DNA of 64,000 nt from Pseudidiomarina sediminum DSM 21906 (GCF_000423165.1 NZ_KE383983.1:62001-126000), one strand, 5' to 3'; shown: positions 47,155 to 57,970, counted from the first letter of the stretch. Notes: a model not told the origin generated them from the letters alone. Numbers and translations are program-made.

Positions 47155-47703
47155 TTATCCGCGGATCCAGTGTTTGGTGATATGTCGGAAAGTGTCGGTG
47201 CCACTTTTGTGCAGCCACTCGTACGCCGCCATCTCAGATGAGATAATCTCAATGCCATACTGTTGCATACGTTGCAGCGCAGTGCTTTTATCTGATTCGC
47301 GACGTGATCCAACCGCATCCTCAACGACGTAAACATCAAATCCGGCATTTTTGAGGTCGATCGCTGTTTGTAAGATACAAACGTGTGCTTCCATGCCCAT
47401 CAGCACCAACTGCTGTTTGCTTGATTGTTTTACGGCATCAACGAATTGCGGTTCTTGCCAAGCACTAAAGTGGAGCTTTTCAATGACCCGCGCATTTTCG
47501 ATAATTGCCGAGAGGTCATCGACGCTAATACCGAGACCTTTAGGGTATTGTTCAGTAACGAGGGTGGCGACATTGAGTTCGTCGGCAATCTCACCGAGCC
47601 AGCGCATGCGTCCGATCAATTTGTCGCGTTGGTGAATCACTGGCGCAAGTTTTTCTTGCACGTCGACAATGACCAAGAGGGTCTCTGAAGCATTTAGAAG
47701 CAT
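47155..47703 (-). CDS. Cysteine hydrolase (isochorismatase family, YcaC-like)
   Basis: This 182-residue protein has the isochorismatase fold. The catalytic triad is suggested by D in LLVIVDVQEKL, K in EKLHFSAW and C in GMEAHVCILQTAIDL. It is close to YcaC-like hydrolases of uncertain substrate. The ATG at 47703 is preceded by AGG and gives MLLNASETLLVIVD. A longer frame adds 12 unconserved residues. It is divergent from a GGDEF gene. Confidence 0.87.
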   Translation of the reverse strand: MLLNASETLLVIVDVQEKLAPVIHQRDKLIGRMRWLGEIADELNVATLVTEQYPKGLGISVDDLSAIIENARVIEKLHFSAWQEPQFVDAVKQSSKQQLVLMGMEAHVCILQTAIDLKNAGFDVYVVEDAVGSRRESDKSTALQRMQQYGIEIISSEMAAYEWLHKSGTDTFRHITKHWIRG

Positions 47704-47767
47704 AACGACTACCTGCAAAATAGAATGAAATAGGTGCATGCATTGTGCCGCAATATTCTTGCTATTC

Positions 47768-47784
47768 CTAGCGCTTGGCGCTAG
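47768..47784. promoter_or_regulatory. 17-bp palindrome between the hydrolase and GGDEF genes
   Basis: CTAGCGC-TTG-GCGCTAG is a perfect 7-bp inverted repeat in the 114-base divergent gap, 33 bases before the GGDEF start codon. It could be an operator or a short hairpin in the leader. Confidence 0.4.
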
Positions 47785-47817
47785 CTTGGCGTTTAGACGA
47801 AATTTTGACGAAGAACC

Positions 47818-48864
47818 ATGCAGCGCATCGCGAAAAAGCTATCCACCGAATCTGCAGATGACTTGCTGCAGAAGTTTAAGATTAAAGTTACCGGTAACAT
47901 CATGTGGGCGGGAGGCATTACCGTACTCTTATTGACGGTGGCCCAGTTGTTGATTGGTAATACTGCGCAGGGCAGTGTGATGCTCGTCGCGGGCGTGTTT
48001 TTTATCGGCATGGCTTGGCGTTATCACGGTCGCCGCATCCCTATCATTATTCGCCTTTCTTTTATTGGATTGCTTTCTGCAATTACCGCGATGTCTATTG
48101 TTTTGAATAGTTATATCGGGGTGTACTGGACCTACCCACTGTTGGTGGCATGCTTTTTCTTGTTCAGTGGTCGCCAAGGCATTGGCGCTGCAGCGGTGCT
48201 GACACTTCTTTTCAGTACGGTGGTGTTTGTTAGCTTACCGTTGAACGACAGCTGGCGCGTCTGTGCCTCATTAGCCATTATTTTGGTGCTAGGCGCGGTG
48301 TTTGCAGTCTTACTAGAGCAGCTGCAACAACTCTTACGTAAATTGGTGGTCACCGATACGTTGACTGGCGTGCAAAACCGTCACTTAGTGACCCAAGTAT
48401 TGGAAGAAGCAAGCTATCGTTTTGCAAGATATCGGCGACCGTCTAGTATTATCATGGCTGACTTGGATCATTTTAAGAAATTAAATGATGCCCACGGGCA
48501 CCTCTTTGGTGACCAGATTTTAAAGCAAGTGGCCGAGCGTATGCGCAGTGTGTTGCGGCAAAATGATCAGCTATTTCGGGTCGGTGGTGAAGAGTTTTTA
48601 ATTGTACTTGCCGAGGCGCAATTGAGTGACGCCTTGCGCGTCGCGGATAAACTGAAAAACACCATCTCGCAGACACCGTTTCGTGGTAAAACGACGCAAG
48701 TTGAAGTTACTTTGTCACTCGGTGTTGCCGAGGTGGTCAAAGATCAGTCTTGGGTTGAATGGCTGAATCGTGCTGATACTGCATTATTAGAAGCCAAGCG
48801 CAAAGGGCGTAATCAAGTACGAAAAGCCAGCAGTGTCAGTCGGGATGCAAGTCTACAACTGTAA
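47818..48864 (+). CDS. Membrane diguanylate cyclase (GGDEF)
   Basis: This 348-residue protein has about six N-terminal membrane segments (residues 20-170) and a C-terminal GGDEF domain, which makes cyclic di-GMP from GTP. The active-site motif is intact as GGEEF (about 256-260), and DLDHFKKLNDAHGHLFGDQIL is the metal and nucleotide region. An inhibitory RxxD site (RQND) lies five residues before it. It is followed 58 bases later by a paralogue with a degenerate motif. The membrane part has no recognised sensor domain. Confidence 0.93.
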   Translation: MQRIAKKLSTESADDLLQKFKIKVTGNIMWAGGITVLLLTVAQLLIGNTAQGSVMLVAGVFFIGMAWRYHGRRIPIIIRLSFIGLLSAITAMSIVLNSYIGVYWTYPLLVACFFLFSGRQGIGAAAVLTLLFSTVVFVSLPLNDSWRVCASLAIILVLGAVFAVLLEQLQQLLRKLVVTDTLTGVQNRHLVTQVLEEASYRFARYRRPSSIIMADLDHFKKLNDAHGHLFGDQILKQVAERMRSVLRQNDQLFRVGGEEFLIVLAEAQLSDALRVADKLKNTISQTPFRGKTTQVEVTLSLGVAEVVKDQSWVEWLNRADTALLEAKRKGRNQVRKASSVSRDASLQL

Positions 48865-48922
48865 AATATAGGCAAATGGCGGTGAAGCAGGTAAAGTAGG
48901 CGAAAATAATAATAACCTTACA

Positions 48923-49948
48923 ATGGATAATGTTATGACACCGGTACCTTCGAGTAAAACCTCAGCCACGCACGACTTATGGCAACACTTTCGTTTGCTC
49001 GCAATGCGTACGATTTACTTCGGTTCAGGGCTGGTCATCGCGGGGAGCGGCCTTTACAGTTTGTTGGCGAGTAATTGGCTTGCTGGGTTGGCGCTGCTTT
49101 GTGTCTCGTCTGGTTTCTTCATTATCGGTTTTCTCTACCGTAACGAATTGGCACCGCAATGGATTAATTTCCTCGTTATTTGCTGTCTTGGCACTTTGGT
49201 GAGTGTGTCGATGAAGTCTGCCGGCATCCTTGGCGTGTATTGGATGTACCCGATTTTAGCAATGGTGTTTTTCATGTTTGATAAGACGATTTTCGTCCTC
49301 GTCATCATGCTGATTTACGCCTTATTTGCCGCTGTTATTTATCAAGTGTTGCCATTCGATTATGCGTGGCGTGTCGCCGTTTCGATGCTTGTACTGATTG
49401 GCGTTGGCGCCGCTTTTCTCGTTATGATGAGCAGCATGCAAAAACGCTTGTTTGCCGCAGCAGCGACCGATTCCCTAACGGGGTGTTATAAACGCGAGTA
49501 TCTGAGTGACTTTGTACAGGCCGCTGTTGAGAAAGCGATGAAGCAAAAGCAGCCGTTAGCTTTGGTGCAAATCGACATGGATTCGTTTCAGGCACTCAAT
49601 GATCGCTATGGTTATTTGCTTGGCGATAAAGTCTTGGCTGAAACTGCGCGGCGCTTATTGAATGTTGCGCGCGAGGGCGATTGCGTGATCCGTAGCAATG
49701 GCGCCGAGTTCATTGCGATTTTCCCAAATACAACCTTTGAAGAAGCAACCGAGCTGGCCAACGAAATGCTCGATCGTATTCGTTTAGAGCCTTATGCCGT
49801 TAAATCATTGACGGTGACGGTAACCGCCAGCGGTGGTTTGGCACTGTATCGCGCACGCCAACATTGGAGTGAGTGGCTTGAAGCTGCCGACGCAGCGTTG
49901 TTTCAAGCAAAAAGCCAAGGCCGGAACAGGCTAAAAGTCGCGCAATAA
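48923..49948 (+). CDS. Membrane GGDEF-domain protein with degenerate active site
   Basis: This 341-residue protein has the same layout as the gene before it: about six membrane segments and a C-terminal GGDEF domain ([24 protein letters not shown]). Its signature motif is SNGAEF instead of GGDEF/GGEEF, so cyclase activity is doubtful. The RxxD inhibitory site (REGD, five residues upstream) is kept, which suggests it binds c-di-GMP as a receptor or regulates the intact partner. It is likely a tandem duplication that diverged. Confidence 0.9.
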   Translation: MDNVMTPVPSSKTSATHDLWQHFRLLAMRTIYFGSGLVIAGSGLYSLLASNWLAGLALLCVSSGFFIIGFLYRNELAPQWINFLVICCLGTLVSVSMKSAGILGVYWMYPILAMVFFMFDKTIFVLVIMLIYALFAAVIYQVLPFDYAWRVAVSMLVLIGVGAAFLVMMSSMQKRLFAAAATDSLTGCYKREYLSDFVQAAVEKAMKQKQPLALVQIDMDSFQALNDRYGYLLGDKVLAETARRLLNVAREGDCVIRSNGAEFIAIFPNTTFEEATELANEMLDRIRLEPYAVKSLTVTVTASGGLALYRARQHWSEWLEAADAALFQAKSQGRNRLKVAQ

Positions 49949-50007
49949 ATTTGCACCGCGCTGCGCGCCTAGCTACAATTCGCACCTTTCGAAAAAAGGA
50001 GCAGTTC

Positions 50008-50502
50008 ATGGCACCTGTACTAATTCTTATGGGTTCGCAGTCTGACTGGCCCGTGATGCAACACGCCGCGCAAATGTTAAAAGACCTTGGCGTTGAGTGG
50101 CGTGCTGAGGTGGTCTCTGCCCACCGTACCCCAGACCTTCTGCAATCTTCAATGGCTCAAGCCGAGCAAGATGGCGTGCCGGTAGTCATTGCTGGCGCCG
50201 GTGGTGCTGCGCACTTACCTGGTATGTTGGCGGCATATACGGCGATTCCTGTGCTGGGCGTGCCTGTGCCTAGTAAGCAGCTGAAAGGTTTAGATAGCTT
50301 GTTATCGATTGTGCAAATGCCAAAAGGCGTTGCGGTCGGCACTTTGGCCATTGGCCAAGCGGGTGCTGCAAACGCTGGTCTACTTGCGGCACAAATCATT
50401 GGCACGACTGATGCTACAGTACGTGAGCGTGTGCAGGCATTTCGCAAAGCACAACGTGAAAAAGTAATGAACGGCCCGAAGTTGGAGTTACCAGAAGCAT
50501 GA
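50008..50502 (+). CDS. purE: N5-carboxyaminoimidazole ribonucleotide mutase PurE
   Basis: This 164-residue enzyme converts N5-CAIR to CAIR in purine synthesis. The motifs [23 protein letters not shown] and [14 protein letters not shown] are typical. The ATG at 50008 follows AAAGGAGC. A longer frame of 19 codons reaching upstream is ignored. The stop overlaps the purK start by four bases. Confidence 0.97.
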   Translation: MAPVLILMGSQSDWPVMQHAAQMLKDLGVEWRAEVVSAHRTPDLLQSSMAQAEQDGVPVVIAGAGGAAHLPGMLAAYTAIPVLGVPVPSKQLKGLDSLLSIVQMPKGVAVGTLAIGQAGAANAGLLAAQIIGTTDATVRERVQAFRKAQREKVMNGPKLELPEA

Positions 50503-51584
50503 AGGTCTTATTTGTAGGTGATGGGCAGCTTGGTCAGATGTTGGGTGCCAGTGGCATCAGCTATGGCCATGAGTGTTTGCTGTACAGTACGCGCACGCAA
50601 GAAGTGAAGCCGCTATCGGCACAGGTTGCGTTGCCTTGGACCCTGCAAGAAGCGATTGCTTGGGCCGATGTGGTGAGTTGGGAGCACGAGGCGATTCCAG
50701 CCGATGTTATTGCTGCCGCACATGATAAGTTTTTGATGGACCCAGCGCGCATTAAAAGCCTTACCGACCGCCGTGCTGAGAAAAAACTGTTTGACGACTG
50801 TCGTGTCGCAACCTCACCGTGGCAAAGCTATAGCACGCCAAATGAATTAGAGAAGCTGTTACGTGCCGCGCAACAACCTCTTGTCCTCAAAGCCGCTCAG
50901 GGTGGTTATGACGGTAAAGGCCAGTGGCACTATAAACCTGGTGATGCTATCGATGACATCGTGGCTGAAGCGGGGCGTGCCCCAGGGATTGCCGAGCACA
51001 AGATTCCCTTTGTGAAAGAGGTCTCTTTAGTTGGTGCCCGTGGTAAAGACGGCAGCGTGTGCTGTTATCCACTCACCACCAATGTGCATACCCAGGGTAT
51101 TTTAAGTTATAGCTTCGGCGGCTTAGAAGAGGTTCCTGAAGCCTTGCAGCAGCAAGCTGAAGCGGCATTCCATCGTCTCACCGATGCATTGCATTATGTG
51201 GGGGTGTTTGCCATTGAGTTCTTTGTGGTGGGTGACGGTGACGCACAGCAGCTCCTTATTAATGAAGTTGCGCCTCGGGTACATAACTCTGGGCATTGGA
51301 CCATGACCGGGGCGAACTGCAGTCAGTTTGATCTGCACTTACGTGCCTTAACGGGGATGCCTTTCCCGCAGCTCCGTATTGAACCTACGTTAATGTTGAA
51401 CGCTATTGGTGTGGCACAATTACCGGTCGGCTTGTGGCATCATCAAGATGTGCAGTGCCATTGGTATAACAAAGAAGCGCGCCCAGGCCGCAAAGTTGGC
51501 CACGTGAACGTACGTACAGCCAATATTGCGACAGCGAAAACTTGGGTAAAACAGTGGCGTGAAAAGTTACAGGTGCTCGCCTAA
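50499..51584 (+). CDS. purK: N5-carboxyaminoimidazole ribonucleotide synthase PurK
   Basis: This 361-residue ATP-grasp enzyme makes N5-CAIR from AIR, bicarbonate and ATP. The N-terminal part is [15 protein letters not shown]. The ATP-grasp core has [32 protein letters not shown] and [18 protein letters not shown]. It is translationally coupled to purE. Its 3' end overlaps the convergent esterase gene by 18 bases. Confidence 0.97.
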   Translation: MKVLFVGDGQLGQMLGASGISYGHECLLYSTRTQEVKPLSAQVALPWTLQEAIAWADVVSWEHEAIPADVIAAAHDKFLMDPARIKSLTDRRAEKKLFDDCRVATSPWQSYSTPNELEKLLRAAQQPLVLKAAQGGYDGKGQWHYKPGDAIDDIVAEAGRAPGIAEHKIPFVKEVSLVGARGKDGSVCCYPLTTNVHTQGILSYSFGGLEEVPEALQQQAEAAFHRLTDALHYVGVFAIEFFVVGDGDAQQLLINEVAPRVHNSGHWTMTGANCSQFDLHLRALTGMPFPQLRIEPTLMLNAIGVAQLPVGLWHHQDVQCHWYNKEARPGRKVGHVNVRTANIATAKTWVKQWREKLQVLA

Positions 51585-52223
51585 CCAAGCGTTGATGGCT
51601 TGCACTTGTTCGCCGCAGACTTGATGTTGCATGGCGAAGCTTTGATACGTCACCTTGTAGCCCGCGTCAGTTAGCCATGTTGCTGCGCGTTGACCCAAGG
51701 CCTCTGGAACGATGGGGTCTTGGCTACCATGTTGAATTAAAATTGGTAAATCGCGATTGGCTGGCGCTAATGCAACACTGTCTTGGGTCGCCAGATAGGT
51801 CGACAATGCCAGCAAACCACCGAGGCGCTGTGGATAACTCAGTGCCACCTCGTAAGCAACAGCTCCACCTTGAGAAAACCCTGCTAAGAAGATGTGTTCA
51901 GGGGCAATACCACGCTCTTGTTCGCGTTCAATAAGTGCGCTGATCGCAGCTGCTGAAGCCCGTAATTGCGCCGTATCAATTTCTCGCTCAAGGGTGGCGG
52001 ATAGAATGTCGTACCATGCTGGCATGCGCATGCCACCGTTGATGGTGACCGCAAGCTGCGGCGCATGAGGAAACACAAAGCGTACTTGGCATCCTGCAGG
52101 TATTTGTAGATGTGGCACTAAGGGGGCAAAATCATTGCCATCAGCACCTAAGCCATGTAACCAGATGACAGCACGGTTTGCGGGTTCTTGCGGTTCAATT
52201 TCAACACATGGCAAGTAGGCCAT
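51567..52223 (-). CDS. Alpha/beta hydrolase, carboxylesterase/phospholipase family
   Basis: This 218-residue hydrolase is of the carboxylesterase II type. The nucleophile elbow is GFSQGG, the acid lies in HGSQDPIVP, and the His is in MQHQVCGEQ. The N-terminal HGLGADGNDFAPLVPHL carries the oxyanion hole. Related proteins hydrolyse short esters or act as acyl-protein thioesterases. The substrate here is unknown. Its start abuts the DUF502 gene on the same strand. Confidence 0.9.
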   Translation of the reverse strand: MAYLPCVEIEPQEPANRAVIWLHGLGADGNDFAPLVPHLQIPAGCQVRFVFPHAPQLAVTINGGMRMPAWYDILSATLEREIDTAQLRASAAAISALIEREQERGIAPEHIFLAGFSQGGAVAYEVALSYPQRLGGLLALSTYLATQDSVALAPANRDLPILIQHGSQDPIVPEALGQRAATWLTDAGYKVTYQSFAMQHQVCGEQVQAINAWLGEHL

Positions 52224-52832
52224 TTACTTCTCCTTCACTTCTGAAACTTTTTTCCCTAATCCTGCGCTTATGGTGAGTTGCAAGGCGTCGGCAGGGCTCA
52301 TATCGATAGGCTCTATACAGTTGCGTGGCACCATGACCATATAACCGCCGACATTGTAGCTCATCGGTAAAAACACTGCGACGTGGTCGTCATCGATGCA
52401 CTGCGATAAACGGTCGCCTTCAATGCCACTCTTTTTGGTAACAATACCAATGAGTTTCAAGTCGCCACCAGGGAGTGTCACCATGACAACGGATTCTTCC
52501 GCGAAGTTTTTCCCTGACATCATTTCGATGACATCGTTAATGGTGCCGTAAACGCTGTTCAACACCGGCATTTTATTCATGATTTGGCCGGGGAATTGCC
52601 AGATTTTGTGGACAAACATCCAGCGTGAGCTAAATCCAATCAGCAAGGCTAGCCCCAGAAAACTGAGCGTGGCTAAGCCAGGGAAGTAGTAGGCTTGCCC
52701 GACAATGGCTTCCCAAATAGGGCGCAACGTGGTTTCCACGGTCATGATAAGCCAGCGCACAATGGCGATGGTCACGACAATCGGTAACAATATCGCAAGG
52801 CCGCGAAGTAAATACTGTATGGCTTTTTTCAT
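52224..52832 (-). CDS. DUF502 membrane protein
   Basis: This 202-residue protein belongs to the DUF502 family. It has two N-terminal membrane helices (residues 5-28 and 45-65) and a conserved domain with PVLNSVYGTINDVIEMM, FLPMSYNVGGYMVMVPR and a short charged tail. The function is unknown. It is the first gene of a two-gene unit with the esterase and is divergent from the GST gene. Confidence 0.92.
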   Translation of the reverse strand: MKKAIQYLLRGLAILLPIVVTIAIVRWLIMTVETTLRPIWEAIVGQAYYFPGLATLSFLGLALLIGFSSRWMFVHKIWQFPGQIMNKMPVLNSVYGTINDVIEMMSGKNFAEESVVMVTLPGGDLKLIGIVTKKSGIEGDRLSQCIDDDHVAVFLPMSYNVGGYMVMVPRNCIEPIDMSPADALQLTISAGLGKKVSEVKEK

Positions 52833-52883
52833 TGTGTTAATCTCTTGTAAGTTTGTTCTAGCTTAGCTTTTTCAGGACGCAAC

Positions 52884-53444
52884 ATGAAACTATTTGGCAG
52901 TTATACCTCACCTTTTGTGCGCCATTGTCGAATCGTATTGGCCCAACAACAACATCCGTTTGAGTTGGTGCCTACCGACTATGCGCAAAGTGCACAGCAG
53001 TCACCGGCAAAACGTGTGCCGTACTTCCATCATAATGAGCTAAAATTACACGATTCGTCGTCGATTTTACGTTATCTTCGCAATTTAGATGGACAGGCTT
53101 TCTGTGCCGACGACGCTGACTTTGACCTGTACTGTCTGGTCAACACCGCGATGGATACCACCATTAATTTATTTCTACTTGGCCGTGATGGTATCACGCC
53201 GGAGCAAGTGCCTTACCTGGAACGTCAAGCTGCTCGCGTGGAAGCCATTTTAGACGACCTTAATGCGCGGGAGTGGCCAGCTGTTGATCCGATGAATGAT
53301 GCCCATTTGCGTCTGGCCTGCTTTTTGAGTTGGGCACAATTCCGTGAGCTCCTAGATATTCAGAAGTGGCCAGTGTTACAAGACTTTTTAATGACCGTAA
53401 ATCAACAGCCTTGGTTTGCGAATACCCATCCGGCTTTAAGTTAA
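52884..53444 (+). CDS. Glutathione S-transferase family protein
   Basis: This 186-residue protein has an N-terminal thioredoxin-like domain ([21 protein letters not shown], with [23 protein letters not shown] contacting glutathione) and an all-helical C-terminal half. It is a GST-like protein of unknown substrate. It precedes the peptidase gene by 20 bases and is likely co-transcribed with it. Confidence 0.88.
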   Translation: MKLFGSYTSPFVRHCRIVLAQQQHPFELVPTDYAQSAQQSPAKRVPYFHHNELKLHDSSSILRYLRNLDGQAFCADDADFDLYCLVNTAMDTTINLFLLGRDGITPEQVPYLERQAARVEAILDDLNAREWPAVDPMNDAHLRLACFLSWAQFRELLDIQKWPVLQDFLMTVNQQPWFANTHPALS

Positions 53445-53464
53445 TAAGAACAAGGGAGTTATTA

Positions 53465-55642
53465 ATGAAACATTTTATTTCTTTGGTGAGTGTGGCGGTG
53501 TTAGCTGCTTGTTCACCACAACAGCAATCAGCGAGCAGTGATCACGTGGCCGAACAACAACAACCCGCACAAGCCCCCACCCAGTTAACTTATCCAGAAA
53601 CTGCGCGTGGCGGGGTCAGCGATGACTATTTCGGTACTAAGGTTGCCGACCCGTACCGCTGGCTTGAAGATGACCGTAGTGCTGAAACAGAAGCTTGGGT
53701 GAAGCAACAAAATGAAGTGACCTTCAGCTACCTTGAGCAAATTCCTTATCGTCAAGAAATCGCCGATCGTCTAAGTTCCATGTGGAACTACGAAAAAGTA
53801 GGTGCGCCGTTTAAAGAAGGTGATTACACCTATTTTTATAAAAACGATGGCTTGCAGAACCAGTATGTGGTGTATCGCACCGATGCTGAAGGCAATACTG
53901 AAGTGTTCCTTGACCCAAATACTTTTAGTGAAGACGGTACCACTTCGTTGGCAAGTTTGAGCTTCTCGAAAGATGGCTCAATTGCTGCTTACGCGATTTC
54001 TGAAGGTGGTAGTGACTGGCGCAAAATCATTGTGATTGACGTTGAGAGCAAAGAGCAGCTGGAGCCAGAGCTGGTCGACGTGAAATTCAGCGGCATCTCA
54101 TGGGTCGGCAATAAAGGTTTCTACTACTCTAGCTATGACAAGCCAGAAGGCAGTGAGCTTTCAGCGAAAACCGATCAACACAAGCTGTATTACCATGCGT
54201 TAGGTACCGCGCAAGCTGATGATCCTGTGATTTTTGGCGGTACGGATGCTGAAAAACACCGCTACGTAGGTGGTTATGTGTCTGAAGATGACCAGTACCT
54301 ATTTATCACAGCGGCTGTGTCGACCTCAGGTAATAAGTTGTTTGTGAAAGACTTGAGCACCCCTGACAGCGAGCTAGTGGCGATTACTGACACCACAGAC
54401 GCAGACACCTATGTGCTCGACAATAAAGGCTCTACGCTTTATTTGGTGACCAATATGGATGCGCCAAACAAGCGCGTGGTCACTGTTGATGCTGCAAATC
54501 CGCAACCAGAAAACTGGGAAACCTTCATTGCTGAAACCGACAATGTATTAAGTGTCAGTACTGGAGCTGGTTATATTTTCGCGGAATATATGGTTGATGC
54601 GATTTCGAAAATCGAGCAGTACGCCTATGATGGCAGCAACGTGCGTGACGTTGAATTACCGGGCGTAGGTAGCGTCGGGGGCTTTGGCGGTAAAGCTGAG
54701 GCCGAAACCTTGTACTACAGCTTCACCAACTATAATACGCCAGGCACTATCTATGCGTATGACCCTGATGCTGGTGAGTCGACGGTATATGAGAAATCGA
54801 AAGCCGACTTCAATAGCGATGACTATGTGTCGACGCAGATTTTCTATACTTCCAAAGATGGTACGCAAGTTCCGATGATCATCACCCACAAGAAGGGCAT
54901 GGAACTTGACGGTAATAATCCGACCATTCTATACGGTTACGGTGGTTTTAACGTTAGCTTGACGCCTTCATTCAGTATCACCAATGCCTTGTGGCTCGAA
55001 TTAGGCGGCGTCTACGCAGTGGCAAACTTGCGTGGCGGTGGTGAGTACGGGAAAGCATGGCACAATGCGGGAACCCAGTTGAACAAGCAAAACGTTTTCG
55101 ATGACTTTATTGCTGCGGGTGAATACCTCATTGATCAAGGCTACACCTCGAATGATTACTTAGCCGTGCGTGGCGGGTCAAATGGTGGTTTGTTGGTGGG
55201 TGCGGTAATGACTCAGCGTCCTGACCTGATGAAGGTCGCCTTACCAGCGGTCGGCGTGTTAGACATGCTGCGCTATCATACCTTCACTGCTGGCGCAGGA
55301 TGGGCGTACGATTACGGTACTGCTGAAGACAACCAAGAAATGTTTGAATACTTGCTTGGTTATTCGCCGGTTCACAATGTGAAACAAGGTGTTGAGTACC
55401 CAGCAACCATGGTAACCACGGGTGATCATGATGACCGTGTGGTACCGGCGCACTCATTCAAGTTTGCGGCTGAGTTACAAGCGAAAGCGGGCGGTAGCAA
55501 TCCACAATTGATCCGTATCGAAACGAATGCGGGTCATGGTGCTGGTACTCCGGTATCGAAAACCATTGAGCAATATGCTGACATTTACGGCTTCACCCTT
55601 TATAACATGGGTGTAAAAGACCTAAGTGAACTGCAGAAGTAA
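53465..55642 (+). CDS. Prolyl oligopeptidase family serine peptidase (lipoprotein)
   Basis: This 725-residue S9A peptidase has a lipoprotein signal ending in LAACSPQQ (lipobox LAAC). A seven-bladed propeller (about 90-430) precedes the alpha/beta hydrolase domain. The catalytic Ser is in [11 protein letters not shown] (about 570), the Asp in GDHDDRVVP and the His in NAGHGAG. It cleaves short peptides after proline and is probably periplasmic or outer-membrane-bound. A terminator follows and a related gene lies next to it. Confidence 0.94.
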   Translation: MKHFISLVSVAVLAACSPQQQSASSDHVAEQQQPAQAPTQLTYPETARGGVSDDYFGTKVADPYRWLEDDRSAETEAWVKQQNEVTFSYLEQIPYRQEIADRLSSMWNYEKVGAPFKEGDYTYFYKNDGLQNQYVVYRTDAEGNTEVFLDPNTFSEDGTTSLASLSFSKDGSIAAYAISEGGSDWRKIIVIDVESKEQLEPELVDVKFSGISWVGNKGFYYSSYDKPEGSELSAKTDQHKLYYHALGTAQADDPVIFGGTDAEKHRYVGGYVSEDDQYLFITAAVSTSGNKLFVKDLSTPDSELVAITDTTDADTYVLDNKGSTLYLVTNMDAPNKRVVTVDAANPQPENWETFIAETDNVLSVSTGAGYIFAEYMVDAISKIEQYAYDGSNVRDVELPGVGSVGGFGGKAEAETLYYSFTNYNTPGTIYAYDPDAGESTVYEKSKADFNSDDYVSTQIFYTSKDGTQVPMIITHKKGMELDGNNPTILYGYGGFNVSLTPSFSITNALWLELGGVYAVANLRGGGEYGKAWHNAGTQLNKQNVFDDFIAAGEYLIDQGYTSNDYLAVRGGSNGGLLVGAVMTQRPDLMKVALPAVGVLDMLRYHTFTAGAGWAYDYGTAEDNQEMFEYLLGYSPVHNVKQGVEYPATMVTTGDHDDRVVPAHSFKFAAELQAKAGGSNPQLIRIETNAGHGAGTPVSKTIEQYADIYGFTLYNMGVKDLSELQK

Positions 55643-55662
55643 GAAGCTGCAATCTGTTGTCT

Positions 55663-55690
55663 AGGGCCTCAATTGAGGCCCTCTTTTATT
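55663..55690 (+). terminator. Terminator after the prolyl oligopeptidase gene
   Basis: A perfect 8-bp stem (AGGGCCTC-AATT-GAGGCCCT) is followed by CTTTTATT, 20 bases after the stop. Confidence 0.85.
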
Positions 55691-55765
55691 CAGACCAACG
55701 AATACTAACGTGACTCGAGCGAATGTGGTGAAAACTGCTAGGGTCCTAACCAAGACGAGAATAAA

Positions 55766-57934
55766 ATGAAGACATTTAAAACTTCGATGCGTGGCTGGTG
55801 GTTGGTTGCGCTTGCAACGACCACCTTGACGGCCTGTCAGCCGTCACCACAGCAAGCATCTTCTGTTGTAGAGGAGCAAGCTCCAGTGGCTAAGCGTGAA
55901 CCTTATACCGTCGTTTCACCTCACGGTGAGCGCGTGGACCATTATTATTGGCTACGTGATGATGAGCGTACCGACCCAGAGGTATTGGCTTATCTTGAGG
56001 CTGAAAATGCCTATTACGATGCGTATCGTGCCGATTATCAAACCTTGACCGATACCCTCGAGGCCGAAATTCTCGGCCGAGTGAAGCAAGATGACAGCTC
56101 GGTTCCGTACCAAAAGGGTAGTTATCTTTATCAGACAGAATACGAAACGGGTAAAGAGTACCCAATTTACACGCGGACGCACATTGAGACTGAGGAAAAA
56201 CAAACGATTCTCGATGTGAATGCCTTGGCTGAAGGTGAGTCGTTCATGCAGGCGCGCAACCTGCAAGTGAGTCCAGATCAAAACAAGCTGGCCTATGTCG
56301 TCGATAACGTCGGTCGTCGTCAGTATGAACTGCACGTACGTGATTTAACGACAGGTGAAACCAATGCTACCGGCTTAAGTGGCTTATCAGCTGCGATTGC
56401 ATGGGCGCAGGACAATGAAACCTTGTTTGTCATTGAGAACGACCCGCAAACCTTACTCTCTAAGCGCGTGTTGAAGTATCGCTTAGGTGAGCCGGCAACT
56501 AGCGCTGAAGTGGTTTATGAAGAGCAAGACGATACCTTCTATATGTGGGTCAACAATACCACTGACGACGCCTACGTCATGATTCAGCTTGATGCTACGG
56601 TGTCCGATGAGATTCATGTCTTGGACGCGTCAACACCTGACGCTGAGTTTCAGGTGATGGCACCGCGTGAGCGCGACTTCAAATACAGTGCTGATCATAT
56701 CGATGGTCGTTGGATTATTTTGACCGACTATCAAGCACCAAACTTCCAGCTAATGCAGGTAGAAACCGCGGCGTTGGGGGATAAGTCGGCATGGCAATCG
56801 TTAGTACCGCATGATGAGGCCGTGTTTATTGATGGTTTTGAGCTCTTTACTGACTACTTGGTGATCAACGAACGTTTTGATGGCTTGAGCCGTATTCGCG
56901 TGATGCCATGGCAAAACCCTGAGGCAAGCTATGAAATCGCTGCCGATGAACCGACTTATGTCATGGATTTCGACGTTAACGTTGAGCAAGATACCGATGT
57001 GTTGCGCTACAACTACACGTCGTTGATTCAACCGACGGTCACCTATGCTTACAACTTAGCGACCCAAGAACGTGAGGTTCTGAAAGAGAAGCAAGTGCCT
57101 CATTATGATGCTTCCAAGTATGCATCTTCCCGTACCTGGGCCGTCGCTGAAGATGGCACCAAGGTGCCAGTGTCGCTGGTTTATTTAAAAGACTTCAACC
57201 AAGATGGCAGCGCCCCTTTGTACCAGTATGCTTACGGGTCTTATGGTTCGATTTCAGAGCCGTGGTTCCGTTCGACGATTTTTTCGCTGGTCGATCGTGG
57301 CTTTGTCTATGCCATCGCGCATATTCGTGGCGGTCAAGAAATGGGACGCCATTGGTATGAAGAAGGCAAAATGCTCAATAAAATGAACACCTTTACTGAC
57401 TATGTTGCCGTCACCAAGCATTTGGTTGCGGAAGGTTACGCGCATCCAAATAAGGTTTTTGGTATGGGTGGCAGCGCCGGTGGGTTGTTGATGGGTGCGG
57501 TCGCAAACATTGCCCCAGAGCATTATCGTGGCTTAGTGGCACATGTACCTTTTGTGGATGTCGTGACCACCATGCTGGATGAGAGCATTCCGCTGACGAC
57601 CAATGAGTTTGATGAGTGGGGGAACCCGAAAGAGCAGCAGTACTATGAGTACATGTTGTCATATTCACCTTACGACCAAGTGAGTGCGCAGGACTATCCA
57701 GCGTTGTTGGTTACGACCGGTTTGCACGACTCGCAGGTACAGTATTTTGAACCGGCGAAGTGGGTTGCGAAACTACGTCACCATAAAACGGATGATCAGC
57801 CGTTAATGTTCAAAACCAATATGGAGGCTGGACACGGTGGTTCTTCAGGACGTTTCTCACGTTTGAAAGAAGTTGCCGAGGAGTATGCGTTTATTTTGGA
57901 TTTGCTGGCGCAAGATCAGGCCGCAGATGAGTAA
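55766..57934 (+). CDS. Oligopeptidase B-like S9A peptidase (lipoprotein)
   Basis: This 722-residue protein resembles oligopeptidase B, which cuts short peptides after Arg and Lys. A lipoprotein signal ends in TLTACQPSP. The N-terminal part has HGERVDHYYWLRDDERTDPEVL, the family marker. The catalytic Ser is in GMGGSAGGLLMG (about 569), the Asp in GLHDSQV and the His in EAGHGG. It is not close enough to the preceding prolyl oligopeptidase for recent duplication to be clear, but shares its fold, length and export. Confidence 0.92.
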   Translation: MKTFKTSMRGWWLVALATTTLTACQPSPQQASSVVEEQAPVAKREPYTVVSPHGERVDHYYWLRDDERTDPEVLAYLEAENAYYDAYRADYQTLTDTLEAEILGRVKQDDSSVPYQKGSYLYQTEYETGKEYPIYTRTHIETEEKQTILDVNALAEGESFMQARNLQVSPDQNKLAYVVDNVGRRQYELHVRDLTTGETNATGLSGLSAAIAWAQDNETLFVIENDPQTLLSKRVLKYRLGEPATSAEVVYEEQDDTFYMWVNNTTDDAYVMIQLDATVSDEIHVLDASTPDAEFQVMAPRERDFKYSADHIDGRWIILTDYQAPNFQLMQVETAALGDKSAWQSLVPHDEAVFIDGFELFTDYLVINERFDGLSRIRVMPWQNPEASYEIAADEPTYVMDFDVNVEQDTDVLRYNYTSLIQPTVTYAYNLATQEREVLKEKQVPHYDASKYASSRTWAVAEDGTKVPVSLVYLKDFNQDGSAPLYQYAYGSYGSISEPWFRSTIFSLVDRGFVYAIAHIRGGQEMGRHWYEEGKMLNKMNTFTDYVAVTKHLVAEGYAHPNKVFGMGGSAGGLLMGAVANIAPEHYRGLVAHVPFVDVVTTMLDESIPLTTNEFDEWGNPKEQQYYEYMLSYSPYDQVSAQDYPALLVTTGLHDSQVQYFEPAKWVAKLRHHKTDDQPLMFKTNMEAGHGGSSGRFSRLKEVAEEYAFILDLLAQDQAADE

Positions 57935-57970
57935 ACTAAAAGCCCGGACGTTGTGGAACGTCCGGGCCAA
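57935..57970 (-). terminator. Terminator of the YebC-family gene
   Basis: An 11-bp stem (GCCCGGACGTT paired with AACGTCCGGGC) is followed by TTTT on the minus strand, starting seven bases after the stop of the minus-strand gene. It also lies right after the plus-strand peptidase stop. Confidence 0.85.
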
